Assembly (NCBI GenBank): GCA_007713595.1
Contig: VMRY01000009.1
Coordinates: forward strand, 123,237-187,236
DNA length: 64,000 bases
DNA from: Sedimenticola thiotaurini
Lineage (GTDB): Bacteria > Pseudomonadota > Gammaproteobacteria > Chromatiales > Chromatiaceae
Direction: 5' to 3'
Part shown: positions 46,374-55,729 of the stretch, in pieces
Numbering within the stretch: position 1 is the stretch's first letter
Layout of the letters: each line of letters opens with the position of its first letter
Made by a program: the position numbers and the translations under genes
Notes under the pieces: model-generated
What the model was told of the DNA's origin: nothing
Database searches by the model: none
The model's input: the letters and a program-made list of their open reading frames with translations, nothing else

Positions 46374-47246
46374 ATGAAACTGGCCATCATTACCGGACTT
46401 TCGGGTTCGGGTAAAAGTGTTGCACTCCATACACTGGAAGATGAAGGCTACTACTGCATTGATAATCTGCCGGTTTTTCTGCTGTCTGCATTGGCCTGCG
46501 AACTGGTCAACCGCCAGGACAAGCGGTTCCAACTCGTAGCCATTAGCATTGATGCACGCAATGCGCCTGATGAATTCGAGAGTATCGCTGCACTGCTGCA
46601 GCCGCTTAAGGAGCGTGGCATACGTTACGAGGTGATCTTCCTGGAGTCACAGGATGAGACACTCATTAAACGTTTCAGTGAGACGCGTCGCCGGCATCCA
46701 CTCACCGGGGGCCAACGCCCTTTATCAGAAGCGATCAGCTACGAACGAGAGTTGATGGCACCCTTTCTGAATGTAGCGGATCTGCGCATCGATACCAGCC
46801 AGACAACACTGCATGAGCTTCGCCATATTATCCGGTCCCGCATTAGCGAACGTCTGGACACTAAGATATCACTGCTGTTTCAATCCTTTGGATTCAAGCA
46901 AGGGGTACCACGAGACGCCGACTTTGTGTATGACGTCCGCTGCCTGCCCAATCCCCACTGGCAACCCGATCTTCGCCCACTCACAGGTCAAGACGCGGCC
47001 GTTTGTGATTTCCTTGGTGCAAGTGCTGATGTACAACGCTACAAAGAGGAGGTTATCCGCTTTATGGAACAGTGGATTCCCAGCTTTGAACGGGAAGGGC
47101 GCAGCTACTTGACCATCGCCATCGGCTGTACGGGCGGCCAACATCGTTCGGTGTTCATGGCCGAGCAATTGGCAGCCCACTTTAAAAACTGTGGCCGCCA
47201 GATTCAGACCCGCCATCGGGATATCCCCAAAAAACCAGCGAGCTGA
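46374..47246 (+). CDS. rapZ: RapZ RNase adapter / nucleotide-binding protein
   Basis: 290-residue P-loop protein with Walker A ITGLSGSGKSVALHTLED at the N-terminus, LETRRRHPL-like SETRRRHPLTGG near 104, and IGCTGGQHRSVFMAEQLA near 250. In E. coli it guides RNase E to GlmZ. The ATG at 46374 begins the conserved MKLAIITGLSG. An upstream non-ATG start was rejected. Confidence 0.96.
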   Translation: MKLAIITGLSGSGKSVALHTLEDEGYYCIDNLPVFLLSALACELVNRQDKRFQLVAISIDARNAPDEFESIAALLQPLKERGIRYEVIFLESQDETLIKRFSETRRRHPLTGGQRPLSEAISYERELMAPFLNVADLRIDTSQTTLHELRHIIRSRISERLDTKISLLFQSFGFKQGVPRDADFVYDVRCLPNPHWQPDLRPLTGQDAAVCDFLGASADVQRYKEEVIRFMEQWIPSFEREGRSYLTIAIGCTGGQHRSVFMAEQLAAHFKNCGRQIQTRHRDIPKKPAS

Positions 47247-47397
47247 CACAGCTAACAGCTTTAATTCCTCTCTTGTGCTACGCTTTGCAAAGCTGCATTT
47301 CCTGGAGTGGGAAAAATATGGACATTACCCCTCATTTCATCAAAGGCATAGATTGTGAGATATTAATTTCACATGACACCCATGACTTGAGCACTCT

Positions 47398-47667
47398 ATG
47401 GTAAAGATACAGATAACAATTATTAATCGACTCGGGCTGCACGCCCGTGCAGCCGCAAAATTTATCACTGAAGCAGGCCAATACAGCTGCGAAATACTTC
47501 TGGCAAGAGATGACAAGCCAGTCAATGGAAAAAGTATCATGGAGGTGATGATGTTAGCCGCTAGCCAGGGAACCGAACTCACCCTAACCACCAGCGGTGA
47601 GGATGAAGTTGAGGCCGCCAATGCATTGGAGACATTAATCACCGACCGCTTTGGAGAGCCTGAGTGA
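47398..47667 (+). CDS. ptsH: HPr-family phosphocarrier
   Basis: 89 residues. The phospho-His is in LGLHARAAAKFI near residue 15. The regulatory Ser motif is GKSIMEVMMLAASQG near 46. It accepts phosphate from PtsI encoded right after it, and likely feeds PtsN, forming a regulatory PTS. It may be called NPr. Sequence alone does not separate NPr from HPr. Overlaps ptsI by four bases. Confidence 0.95.
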   Translation: MVKIQITIINRLGLHARAAAKFITEAGQYSCEILLARDDKPVNGKSIMEVMMLAASQGTELTLTTSGEDEVEAANALETLITDRFGEPE

Positions 47668-49385
47668 GCTTTGCCGGAAACGGCATAGGCATAACCCGCG
47701 GCATTGCCATAGGCGATGCCCATATACTGCAGCGCGGTATGCTGGAGATCTCCCCACGCAGCATTGAGCAGATTGAAATCCCGGATGAAATAGAGCGATT
47801 CCGTCAAGCCGTCTGCTGCGCCAGGCAGCGATTGCAGTCGATTCGAGAAAAAATCCCCAAAAATACCCGCTCAGACATCGTCGCCTTCATCGATACACAC
47901 ATGCTGATGCTGAACGATGCCGCCCTGGTTGAGGTACCGATTGATCTGATCAGACAACATGCCTATGCAGCAGAATGGGCATTACAGCTCCAGAAGACCT
48001 CCCTAGTGCAGGTGTTTGACACCATGGATGACCCCTACCTCAGAACCCGCAAAGATGATGTGGAACATGTGGTTAACCGAATACAGATGGCCCTCCATGA
48101 GCAAGATGAAGAGGCGGATCATGATCTGGCCGGTAAGGTGATTCTGGCACAGGATCTCACCCCCGCAGACACCATCGTTATGCGGCACCAGGGGATTGCT
48201 GCGTTTATCACAGAGTTTGGCGGCCCAATGTCACACACTGCCATCCTGGCCCGCAGTCTCGGCATTCCAGCCGTTGTAGGGGTACACGGAATCACTCGGA
48301 TTATTCAGCAGGGTGAACTGCTTGTCGTGGATGGCGAGCAAGGCATCATTCTCGCCGACGCAGATGATCGGACACTCCACCATTACAGACGACACATCCA
48401 TTCTGCTGCTGATCAGGCAACCCATCGCCTTAGGTTAATCGGACAACCCGCCACCACGAAAGAGGGTATACGGGTTGCATTGATGGCCAACATCGAACTG
48501 CCTGAAGATATAGAGGCAACCCGCGCACTTCAGGCTGATGCCGTCGGTCTCTACCGGACCGAATTTCTCTACATGAACCGGCAGGGCATGCCGGATGAGG
48601 AGGAGCACTACCAGACCTATAAGGGCGTAATAGAAGGACTTAATGGCATACCAATCACTATTCGCACCCTCGATCTGGGTGCGGATAAACAGGTCGATGG
48701 CTGTACTACTGCCAGCTGTAATCCAGCACTCGGCCTGCGCGCAATTCGGCTCTGCCTGAAAGAACCAAAGATGTTTCAACCGCAGATAAGGGCAATTTTA
48801 CGCGCGGCCATCCATGGCCCGGTCAGGATCATGATCCCGATGCTTTCCAATCTGCAGGAGATTAGAAAACTCAGGGCCATAATCACCGAAACCAAGCTCG
48901 CCCTGGCATTAGAGGGTATTCCGTTTGCCGACAACATCCCGATAGGCGGGATGATCGAGGTTCCTGCCGCCGCCCTCTCTGCCGATGCGTTCAGTAAGGA
49001 ACTCGATTTCCTCTCCATAGGAACGAATGATCTGATCCAGTACACGCTGGCCATTGATCGGGTAGACGATGAGGTCAACTATCTCTATGATCCGCTACAC
49101 CCGGCCATCCTGCGGCTGATCCAGATGGTAATCAATGCTGGGGAGAAGGCCGGCATTCCAGTCAGCATGTGCGGTGAAATGGCTGGTGACCCCCGTTACA
49201 TTCCCCTTTTGATTGGCATGGGACTGCGTGAATTCAGCATGCAGCCAGGCTCTTTACTGATTGCCAAAGAGTGTCTGCTGAAACTCAAATCAACCAAGCT
49301 GACGAAGCAGACGCGTAAGCTGATGAAACGACTGGGAGAGCCAAGGCACGAAGTCTTACTGCAGAAGATCTGCAAGTTGCATTGA
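47664..49385 (+). CDS. ptsI: PTS enzyme I
   Basis: 573 residues, GTG start overlapping ptsH (GTGA). It shows the phospho-His loop ITEFGGPMSHTAILARSLGIPAVVG near 190, the PEP-site TIRTLDLGADK, LGLRAIRLCLKEP, and the catalytic SIGTNDLIQYTLAIDR and GIPVSMCGEMAGDP. No N-terminal GAF domain, so this is not PtsP. No sugar EIIBC or EIIA-Man gene is nearby, hence it probably drives PtsN. Confidence 0.96.
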   Translation: MSFAGNGIGITRGIAIGDAHILQRGMLEISPRSIEQIEIPDEIERFRQAVCCARQRLQSIREKIPKNTRSDIVAFIDTHMLMLNDAALVEVPIDLIRQHAYAAEWALQLQKTSLVQVFDTMDDPYLRTRKDDVEHVVNRIQMALHEQDEEADHDLAGKVILAQDLTPADTIVMRHQGIAAFITEFGGPMSHTAILARSLGIPAVVGVHGITRIIQQGELLVVDGEQGIILADADDRTLHHYRRHIHSAADQATHRLRLIGQPATTKEGIRVALMANIELPEDIEATRALQADAVGLYRTEFLYMNRQGMPDEEEHYQTYKGVIEGLNGIPITIRTLDLGADKQVDGCTTASCNPALGLRAIRLCLKEPKMFQPQIRAILRAAIHGPVRIMIPMLSNLQEIRKLRAIITETKLALALEGIPFADNIPIGGMIEVPAAALSADAFSKELDFLSIGTNDLIQYTLAIDRVDDEVNYLYDPLHPAILRLIQMVINAGEKAGIPVSMCGEMAGDPRYIPLLIGMGLREFSMQPGSLLIAKECLLKLKSTKLTKQTRKLMKRLGEPRHEVLLQKICKLH

Positions 49386-49495
49386 GCGGGTTTCATGACT
49401 TTTCTTGAACACTGTCTCCCGCTTGTCATCATCAACTGCTAGAATCTGCCCCGACCGAACACACCTTCACCCACTGGCGAGGTATCTCTGCAGTC

Positions 49496-50857
49496 ATGTC
49501 CAATCAGGCCTCCTTACAATTTGGTAACACCCGACTGGACCGACTTCATCTGGCACTGGAGAGTGGCGCCTTGCTGCAGGCGGGGAAGATGCTCAACGCC
49601 CTGCATCCGGGCGAGATTGCCCATCTGTTAGAGTCACTGCCAATGGCCCAGCGTGAGATCATCTGGGAACTGGTGAATGAAGATAACGGCGGTGAAGTAC
49701 TGACGCTGCTGGCAGATGAAGTTCGTGATGACCTGATCAGCAAGATGGACATGACTGAGCTACTGGCCGCCACAGAAGGTCTGGATACCGATGACCTGGC
49801 GGACCTGATCCAGGAGCTACCCCGCACCATCACTCAAGAGATCCTGGACTCACTGGATCAGCAACATAGGGAACGACTGGAAGCGATCCTCTCCTATCCG
49901 GAGGATACCGCCGGTGGCCTGATGAATCCGGACACCATCACGGTCAGACCCGAAGTGACGCTGGATGTAGTGATGCGCTATCTGCGTCACCTGAAGGACA
50001 AAATCCCCCCACAGACCGATAATCTCATGGTGGTCAATCGGAACGGGAAATATCTCGGCGTTCTCCCCCTGACCGTACTGGTCACCCATGACCTGGATGA
50101 TACGGTTGCCGAGGTGATGTCCCTGGATGCCCGCGCCATTCCAGCCAACTGGGATGATGGCAGGGTTGCCAATCGGTTCGAGCAGCATGATCTGATCTCT
50201 GCGGCGGTAGTTGATGATGAGGGCAAATTAATCGGACGTATCACCATCGATGACGTAGTCGATGTGATTCGAGAAGAGGGCGAGCATCAATTCATGGGAC
50301 AGGCCGGTCTCTCAGAAGATGAGGACATGTTTGCACCGGTGCTGGTCTCTACCCGACGCCGGGCTCTCTGGCTGGGGATCAATCTGGTCACTGCCCTGCT
50401 GGCCTCCTGGGTTATAGGACAGTTCGAGGCCACCATCGAAAAGGTCGTCGCATTGGCGGTGTTGATGCCCATCGTTGCCAGCATGGGCGGCATTGCGGGA
50501 AGCCAGACCCTGACACTCACCATACGTGGCATCGCCCTAGGTCAGTTATCCAGAAAAAATACCCGTTGGCTGATCCTCAAAGAGCTGGCAGTGGGATCGC
50601 TCAACAGTGTGATCTGGGCCTGCGTGGTCGCTGTGATTGCCGGTTTCTGGTTCAACGATATAAACATCGGGCTGCTGATTGCCACCGCCATGTGCATCAA
50701 CCTTATCCTCGCCTCACTGACCGGTACCGTGCTACCGATGGCGCTGGATAAACTCGGCATCGATCCCGCCCTCGCTGGGTCTGTGCTTCTGACCACGGTC
50801 ACTGATATTGTGGGTTTCCTCTCCTTTCTCGGACTCGCAACCCTGTTCCTTATCTAG
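49496..50857 (+). CDS. mgtE: MgtE-family magnesium transporter
   Basis: 453-residue Mg2+ channel. It has an N-terminal MgtE domain (LNALHPGEIAHLLESLP, LIQELP), two CBS domains (MNPDTITVRPEVTLDVVMRYLR near 140, GRITIDDVVDVIREE near 245), and five C-terminal membrane helices with PIVASMGGIAGSQTLTLTIRG. It ends 15 bp from the convergent iorA. Confidence 0.96.
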   Translation: MSNQASLQFGNTRLDRLHLALESGALLQAGKMLNALHPGEIAHLLESLPMAQREIIWELVNEDNGGEVLTLLADEVRDDLISKMDMTELLAATEGLDTDDLADLIQELPRTITQEILDSLDQQHRERLEAILSYPEDTAGGLMNPDTITVRPEVTLDVVMRYLRHLKDKIPPQTDNLMVVNRNGKYLGVLPLTVLVTHDLDDTVAEVMSLDARAIPANWDDGRVANRFEQHDLISAAVVDDEGKLIGRITIDDVVDVIREEGEHQFMGQAGLSEDEDMFAPVLVSTRRRALWLGINLVTALLASWVIGQFEATIEKVVALAVLMPIVASMGGIAGSQTLTLTIRGIALGQLSRKNTRWLILKELAVGSLNSVIWACVVAVIAGFWFNDINIGLLIATAMCINLILASLTGTVLPMALDKLGIDPALAGSVLLTTVTDIVGFLSFLGLATLFLI

Positions 50858-50872
50858 CCAATGATCCGGCGG

Positions 50873-52747
50873 CTAAGAATCAGCAATTGGGGTAATCTTG
50901 GAAAGATCGGCTGGCGCCATGGCGTCTGGCCCACAGGTTTGCAAACAGATATCACAACCAGTGCAAGCCGCTGACTCGATACGCACCCAGGCCTTCATCA
51001 CCTCACGCCCACCCTTACGTACCTCTGTCTCACGATGCGTCACCAGAATGGCAGGACACCCCACACTGAGACAGTTGGCGCAGCCGTTACACTTATCAGC
51101 ATCGACCATCAACGGTCGACGCGCGGTAAAACGTTCGGTCAGCACACAAGGGCGCTTGGCCACAATGACCGAAGGAACCGATGCCACCATCTCCTGTTTT
51201 ACAGTTTTATACAGTACTGGCAGATCGTAGGGGTCAACGACATGCACCCTCTCCCGCGCCACACCCAGGGCGATGGCCAATTCAGCAAAATCAACTTTGG
51301 GTGCTTGCTTGCCCCGCAGATCTTTACCGTTTCCGTGGTTATTCTGCCCTCCGGTCATACCGGTGGCCGAATTATCCAGAATCATGACGGTTACGTTGCC
51401 CTGGTTATAGACCAGATCCAGCAGTCCCTGAATACCCAGATGCAGGAAGGTAGAATCGCCGATAATCGAGAAGATCCCCTTATCCTGGTCACTCTCTCCG
51501 CGCCCCAGATCCATGCCCAGACCAATACCTAAGGCAGAACCCATGCAGATACAGGTATCCAGGGCATTCCAGGGCTGCCCTGCGCCGAGTGTGTAACAAC
51601 CGATGTCACCAGCAAAATTGGCCCGCTTACGCAGCCGCGACAGGGTGTAAAAAACCGCCAGATGCGGACAGCTGACGCACATGGTCGGTGGACGGGGAAA
51701 CAGGGCTTCAACCGCAGGCAAGACCGGCTGGGGGGCCTGCTCAAGAGTCTCACCCTGCAGCGTGCAAATAGCACGACTCAGCACCTCGGGGGGCAGTTCA
51801 CCGGTAGCCGGGAGTAGATCCTTACCGACTACAGAGAGCCCAGCCGCTTTCAGCTCCATTTCAATCAGTGGCTCTGTCTCCTCAACCACCACCAGCGTTC
51901 CCACGCCCCCCGCAAAGGCGCGGATTGATTCAACGGGCAAGGGATGGGAAAAACCGATCTTATAGACCGGCGCGTCTGGAAAGGCCTCCTTTACATGGTT
52001 ATAGGCCGGGCCGGAGGTGACAAATCCGTACTGATTGTCCGAACCTGCCTGTGAATAGTTCAATGATGTTTTTTCACTGAAGGCACGCAGTGTCAGGTCA
52101 CGTTGATGCTGAATGTGCAGACGCTTTTTCGCATTTCCTGGCACCATCACCCACTGGGCCGGATTCGGCGTGAATCCTGCCGCCGCATGTGTCTGTCGCT
52201 CACCTACCGCGACGACCCCCTTCACATGACAGATGCGCGTGGTCATCCGCACAATCACCGGGCAGTCGAACTGCTCAGAGAGTTCAAATGCCTGCATCAC
52301 CATGCTATAGGCCTCTTGCGAGTCGGCCGGCTCCAGTATCGGCAGATGGGCAAATCGCCCCCAGTAGCGTGAGTCCTGCTCATTCTGTGATGAGGACATC
52401 CCCACGTCATCAGCAATCGCAATCACCAGGCCACCTACAACACCGGCCAGCGTCTGAGTCATCAGGGCATCAGCTGCCACATTCATACCGACATGCTTCA
52501 TCGCACAGAAGGCCCTGGAGCCGCACATGGAGGCTCCAATCGCCACTTCCAGTGACACCTTCTCATTCGGTGACCAGTTGGCATGGATGTCGTCGTAGGT
52601 ACCCAGATACTCCAAGATCTCTGTTGCGGGTGTGCCAGGATAGGCGGTAGCCACACGGACGCCAGCCTCCCAAACACCGCGGGCAATCGCCTCATTTCCG
52701 GACATAAACCGGCGGACAGGTTGGATCGCTTCAGCTATGGCATTCAC
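50873..52747 (-). CDS. iorA: Indolepyruvate ferredoxin oxidoreductase alpha subunit
   Basis: 624 residues, TPP-dependent 2-oxoacid:ferredoxin oxidoreductase. The N-terminal pyrimidine-binding domain has FMSGNEAIARGVWEAG and AYPGTPATEIL. The TPP core shows CVSCPHLAVFYTL, DIGCYTLG, and GDSTFLHLGIQGLLD. Two C-terminal [4Fe-4S] motifs are CNGCANC...CP and CTGCDIC...CG. It should oxidise aryl pyruvates, but the usual partner IorB is not in the window. GTG start with AAGGAG eight bases upstream. Divergent from an Lrp-type regulator. Confidence 0.94.
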   Translation of the reverse strand: MNAIAEAIQPVRRFMSGNEAIARGVWEAGVRVATAYPGTPATEILEYLGTYDDIHANWSPNEKVSLEVAIGASMCGSRAFCAMKHVGMNVAADALMTQTLAGVVGGLVIAIADDVGMSSSQNEQDSRYWGRFAHLPILEPADSQEAYSMVMQAFELSEQFDCPVIVRMTTRICHVKGVVAVGERQTHAAAGFTPNPAQWVMVPGNAKKRLHIQHQRDLTLRAFSEKTSLNYSQAGSDNQYGFVTSGPAYNHVKEAFPDAPVYKIGFSHPLPVESIRAFAGGVGTLVVVEETEPLIEMELKAAGLSVVGKDLLPATGELPPEVLSRAICTLQGETLEQAPQPVLPAVEALFPRPPTMCVSCPHLAVFYTLSRLRKRANFAGDIGCYTLGAGQPWNALDTCICMGSALGIGLGMDLGRGESDQDKGIFSIIGDSTFLHLGIQGLLDLVYNQGNVTVMILDNSATGMTGGQNNHGNGKDLRGKQAPKVDFAELAIALGVARERVHVVDPYDLPVLYKTVKQEMVASVPSVIVAKRPCVLTERFTARRPLMVDADKCNGCANCLSVGCPAILVTHRETEVRKGGREVMKAWVRIESAACTGCDICLQTCGPDAMAPADLSKITPIADS

Positions 52748-52883
52748 AAACAGGCTCCTTGGTTAGGGGGCAAATTGAATCCTGGCTTGGCAAACTGAAC
52801 AACAAGCTGAAACAACGAGCAGCTTTATCCAAGAACCCAAGAGAAAATCAGGCCGCAAGATTAGCACCAAAACGCTTCAATCT

Positions 52884-52903
52884 TTTTGCAAAATACCTAT
52901 AAT
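52884..52903 (+). promoter_or_regulatory. TATAAT box and TTTTGCAAAA palindrome upstream of lrp-like gene
   Basis: TATAAT at 52898-52903 is a perfect -10. No good -35 lies 16-18 bp upstream. TTTTGCAAAA at 52884-52893 is a 10-bp palindrome in an AT-rich divergent region. It is a plausible operator for the Lrp-type regulator acting on itself and iorA. Confidence 0.4.
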
Positions 52904-52957
52904 TAATGCAGTTTGATGCGAATTATTTGCACAATTAATAGTTATTAGGCGATATTT

Positions 52958-53449
52958 ATGCATGACAAGCGACTTGATGCAGCTGACACTCGAATCCTCG
53001 CTCACTTATTAAAGAATGCCAAGGCCTCTAATCATGAATTGGCTGAGGTAGCCTTTCTTTCACCCTCCCAATGCCACCGCCGCGTCAAACGACTGGAGTC
53101 ACTGCAGATCATCCGCGGCTATACCGTGCAACTAGACCCACAGGCACTCGGACAGGAGATCACCCTGTTTGTAAATGTCTCACTGGATGCCCACGGACCT
53201 AACCCGGCCCTGCGTTTCAGTGAGGCTATTCGCGAGGTTCCCGAGGTGGTTGAGTGTTATTCATTAACCGGAGAAACCGACTACCTGATCAAGGCTCGCC
53301 TACCAAACCTCAAGGCGATGTCGGAGTTTCTGATGCATCGATTGATGTCAGTTCCGGGTGTCGGCAGCATCAAGACATCCGTTGTGGTGGATGAGATCGA
53401 GTGCCTGCCCACCCTTCCAACCGAACTGCTCACCCAGGGAAACAAGTAG
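52958..53449 (+). CDS. Lrp/AsnC-family transcriptional regulator
   Basis: 163 residues. The N-terminal helix-turn-helix has LDAADTRILAHLLKNAKASNHELAEVAFLSPSQ and CHRRVKRLESLQIIRGY. The C-terminal RAM effector domain begins near 65 (ITLFVNVSLD) and shows VVECYSLTGETDYLIK. Amino acids usually bind there. Divergent from iorA, so it probably controls iorA in response to an amino acid such as an aromatic one (inference). Confidence 0.93.
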   Translation: MHDKRLDAADTRILAHLLKNAKASNHELAEVAFLSPSQCHRRVKRLESLQIIRGYTVQLDPQALGQEITLFVNVSLDAHGPNPALRFSEAIREVPEVVECYSLTGETDYLIKARLPNLKAMSEFLMHRLMSVPGVGSIKTSVVVDEIECLPTLPTELLTQGNK

Positions 53450-53524
53450 ACGCGATAATGATTGACGAAGGCGACTGAATCAGGTTTCCTACTGCGCTTT
53501 CAGATAACCGCCGGAGACACGTCG

Positions 53525-53806
53525 ATGTTCAAAACCAATCAGTACTTTGATGGCAAGGTGACTTCCATCGCCTTTCAGACGGCCACACTGCCTGCCACTG
53601 TTGGTGTCATGGCGATTGGCGAATACGAATTTGGCACCAGCCAGAAAGAGACCATGACGGTTGTCAGTGGCTGCCTGACAGTCAAGCTGCCAGGATCGGC
53701 AGAATGGCAAGATTTCAAACAGGGTGAGCAGTTTGTTGTTGAGGCAAATGAGAAATTCCAGCTCAAGGTCGCAGTAGAAACGGCCTATCTCTGTACTTAC
53801 GAATAG
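53525..53806 (+). CDS. ppnP: Pyrimidine/purine nucleoside phosphorylase (DUF1255)
   Basis: 93-residue small cupin. It shows [43 protein letters not shown], and [14 protein letters not shown], all PpnP (YaiE) marks. It phosphorolyses several nucleosides. The ATG at 53525 starts the family domain. A longer frame upstream is not conserved in form. Confidence 0.93.
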   Translation: MFKTNQYFDGKVTSIAFQTATLPATVGVMAIGEYEFGTSQKETMTVVSGCLTVKLPGSAEWQDFKQGEQFVVEANEKFQLKVAVETAYLCTYE

Positions 53807-53819
53807 CCGTATCTCACCC

Positions 53820-53847
53820 GGCCTTTATCAGCCGGCCTTTATCAGCC
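53820..53847. repeat. 14-bp perfect tandem duplication
   Basis: GGCCTTTATCAGCC occurs twice in direct succession (53820-53833 and 53834-53847) at the 3' end of the DUF924 gene, whose stop codon lies in the second copy. It looks like a recent slippage duplication. Confidence 0.85.
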
Positions 53848-53857
53848 GGTAAAGGCC
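53834..53857. terminator. Hairpin at the convergent ppnP/DUF924 junction
   Basis: GGCCTTTA (53834-53841) pairs perfectly with TAAAGGCC (53850-53857) around an 8-nt loop. There is no strong T-tract. It overlaps the end of the DUF924 coding region and may slow transcription from both sides. Confidence 0.35.
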
Positions 53858-54390
53858 CGGTCCGAGACCAGATACTGCAACTCTTCCGGGCTGCTTGATC
53901 GACCAAGAATGGGATTACGGTGCGGGAAGCGCCCGTACTGACGCACAATCTCCCGGTGATGCAACGCAAAGGCCAGGTTATCGTCCAGCCCGGACTGTTC
54001 ATAGAGCGCCACTGAACACTCCTGATCATCCAGATCCTCGCTGTGCATATAGGGCATGTAGAGAAAAGCACGCTGCCGTTCAGTCAGCTCCTTATCAAAA
54101 CCCCGCTTGATGGCAAAACCGGCAACACTCCTGGATTGCGCCTCTGTCTGAAAGCTCTGAGGCTGTCCACGAAACATATTGAGCGGAAACTGGTCGAGCA
54201 GGATCACCAGGGCAAGACAACCCTCAGCGGAGGTCATCCAGTGATCCAGATGTCCTTCACTGGCCAGCCCCCAGATCGAGAGATATCGATCGCCGATCTG
54301 TTGATCCAGTTCAGGGGTAGATGAGAACCAGTGGCTGCAGACCGGTTCACTGAACCAGAAATTGAGGATCTCCTGTGGTTCAACAGCCAT
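53842..54390 (-). CDS. DUF924 family protein
   Basis: 182 residues, helical TPR-like fold family of unknown function. It shows ILNFWFSEPVCSHWF, LALVILLDQFPLNMFRG, AFLYMPYMHSED, and FPHRNPILGRSSSPEE. AAGGAG lies eight bases before the ATG. Monocistronic. Confidence 0.93.
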   Translation of the reverse strand: MAVEPQEILNFWFSEPVCSHWFSSTPELDQQIGDRYLSIWGLASEGHLDHWMTSAEGCLALVILLDQFPLNMFRGQPQSFQTEAQSRSVAGFAIKRGFDKELTERQRAFLYMPYMHSEDLDDQECSVALYEQSGLDDNLAFALHHREIVRQYGRFPHRNPILGRSSSPEELQYLVSDRAFTG

Positions 54391-54457
54391 CGCTCGTCTC
54401 CTTAATCATGCCAGCAATTCATTCTCAGAGGGCCGTATCAGCCCGTTTATATGATCG

Positions 54458-54982
54458 CTATTTCTGATGTCGATACAGATGCCACTCACCCCCACGAAAC
54501 GGCAGGCTCTTCTCAAATTGCGCACCCAGCCTCTTCGCCAATTCGATAGAGGGGAGATTATTTTCATTGATAAAGCTGATCAGATGCAATTCGGGTAAAC
54601 ACTCAATAGCCATCTGATTGACCGCCCTTGCAGCCTCACTGGCATAACCACGGCCCCAGTAGTCTCTGGCCAATGCCCACTTGATTTCGGGCTCGGGCCA
54701 GTCACAGGGATACCAGAGGCCTACCGGACCCACAACCCGGTTGGAACCGCGCTCGACCACGGCATAAGGGCCATAGCCTCGCAGCTGCCAATGGCCGATC
54801 ATAGTGGCCAAAACACGCCAGGTTCCACCTTCCGTAAGCGGTTTACCGACGGTGTAACGGGTGCAGACGGGATCGGAATAGTAGGCGTGCAGATCATGCC
54901 AATCCGTCTCCTGAAACATGCGTAACAGCAACCGCTCGGTCACTATCTGCTCAGGTATCCTGAAGCTCACTGAACCGCCCAC
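54458..54982 (-). CDS. GNAT-family acetyltransferase
   Basis: About 174 residues of the RimJ/RimL-like type. TERLLLRMFQETDW near the start, GYGPYAVVERGSNRVVGPVGL, WALARDYWGRGYASEAARAV with the acetyl-CoA loop, and FINENNLPSIELAKRLGAQ mark the fold. The substrate is unknown. A GTG at 54982 and one at 54970 are both possible starts. Confidence 0.87.
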   Translation of the reverse strand: MGGSVSFRIPEQIVTERLLLRMFQETDWHDLHAYYSDPVCTRYTVGKPLTEGGTWRVLATMIGHWQLRGYGPYAVVERGSNRVVGPVGLWYPCDWPEPEIKWALARDYWGRGYASEAARAVNQMAIECLPELHLISFINENNLPSIELAKRLGAQFEKSLPFRGGEWHLYRHQK

Positions 54983-55003
54983 CCGTCATTCCGAACCATC
55001 GTT

Positions 55004-55495
55004 TTAGTGAGTCTGGCAGGGCGCCCCGTCATGATGAACGTGTCCATGTTCAATTTCATCAGAGCTGGCATCACGAACTTCTATGATCTCCAGGTCAAAG
55101 TTGAGCACTTTGCCAGCCAGGGGGTGATTGCCGTCAACGGTAACCGACTCATCATCCAGATCCACCACTGTGACCATAAAGGGTACGCCCTCTTCCATCT
55201 CTGTCTGGAACTGCATGCCGACCTCTATCTGTTCAACACCAGGAAAATTCTCTCTCGGCACAGACTCGATGAGGCTCTCATCCCGCTCCCCGTAGGCATC
55301 ATCGCAGCTGATGGAGATGGAGAGTTTCTCTCCCTGCTGGTGGCCTGACAAGGCCTCCTCAAGGGCAGGAATAAGACTTTCTGTCCCGTGGATATAGGTC
55401 AGATAGCCATCATTTGCAGAGCTATCGATGATCTCTCCACTCTGATCTCGGGTCACATAATCAAGAATAACAGCCTTAAAATCGGTAATTTGCAT
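55004..55495 (-). CDS. slyD: SlyD-like FKBP-type peptidyl-prolyl isomerase
   Basis: 163 residues. The FKBP core shows YIHGTESLIPALEEALSGHQQGE near 34 and an inserted flap with DAYGERDESLIESVPRENFP. Then come HPLAGKVLNFDLEIIEVRDAS and a His-rich tail (HGHVHHDGAPCQTH) likely to bind Ni or other metals. A chaperone and prolyl isomerase. The metal tail is shorter than in E. coli SlyD. Confidence 0.92.
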   Translation of the reverse strand: MQITDFKAVILDYVTRDQSGEIIDSSANDGYLTYIHGTESLIPALEEALSGHQQGEKLSISISCDDAYGERDESLIESVPRENFPGVEQIEVGMQFQTEMEEGVPFMVTVVDLDDESVTVDGNHPLAGKVLNFDLEIIEVRDASSDEIEHGHVHHDGAPCQTH

Positions 55496-55729
55496 GAAGT
55501 TTCTCAGCTTAATCGTCAGAAAGATTGCAGGCTATACCCGCAACATTATAGTTAGTGGAGGTTTGTTGAAATCTTATTAAAGAATCAGCAGTTATGGTCG
55601 AATACAATAATACACGGGAGCGAAACACACTGTACAGACTCGACCCATAACACCATAACAAACAGGCTGAAGGCAAGGCTTTGAGCTACCACCCTGTCGA
55701 AACAGGCACAACAACATAAAGGTGAAGAG

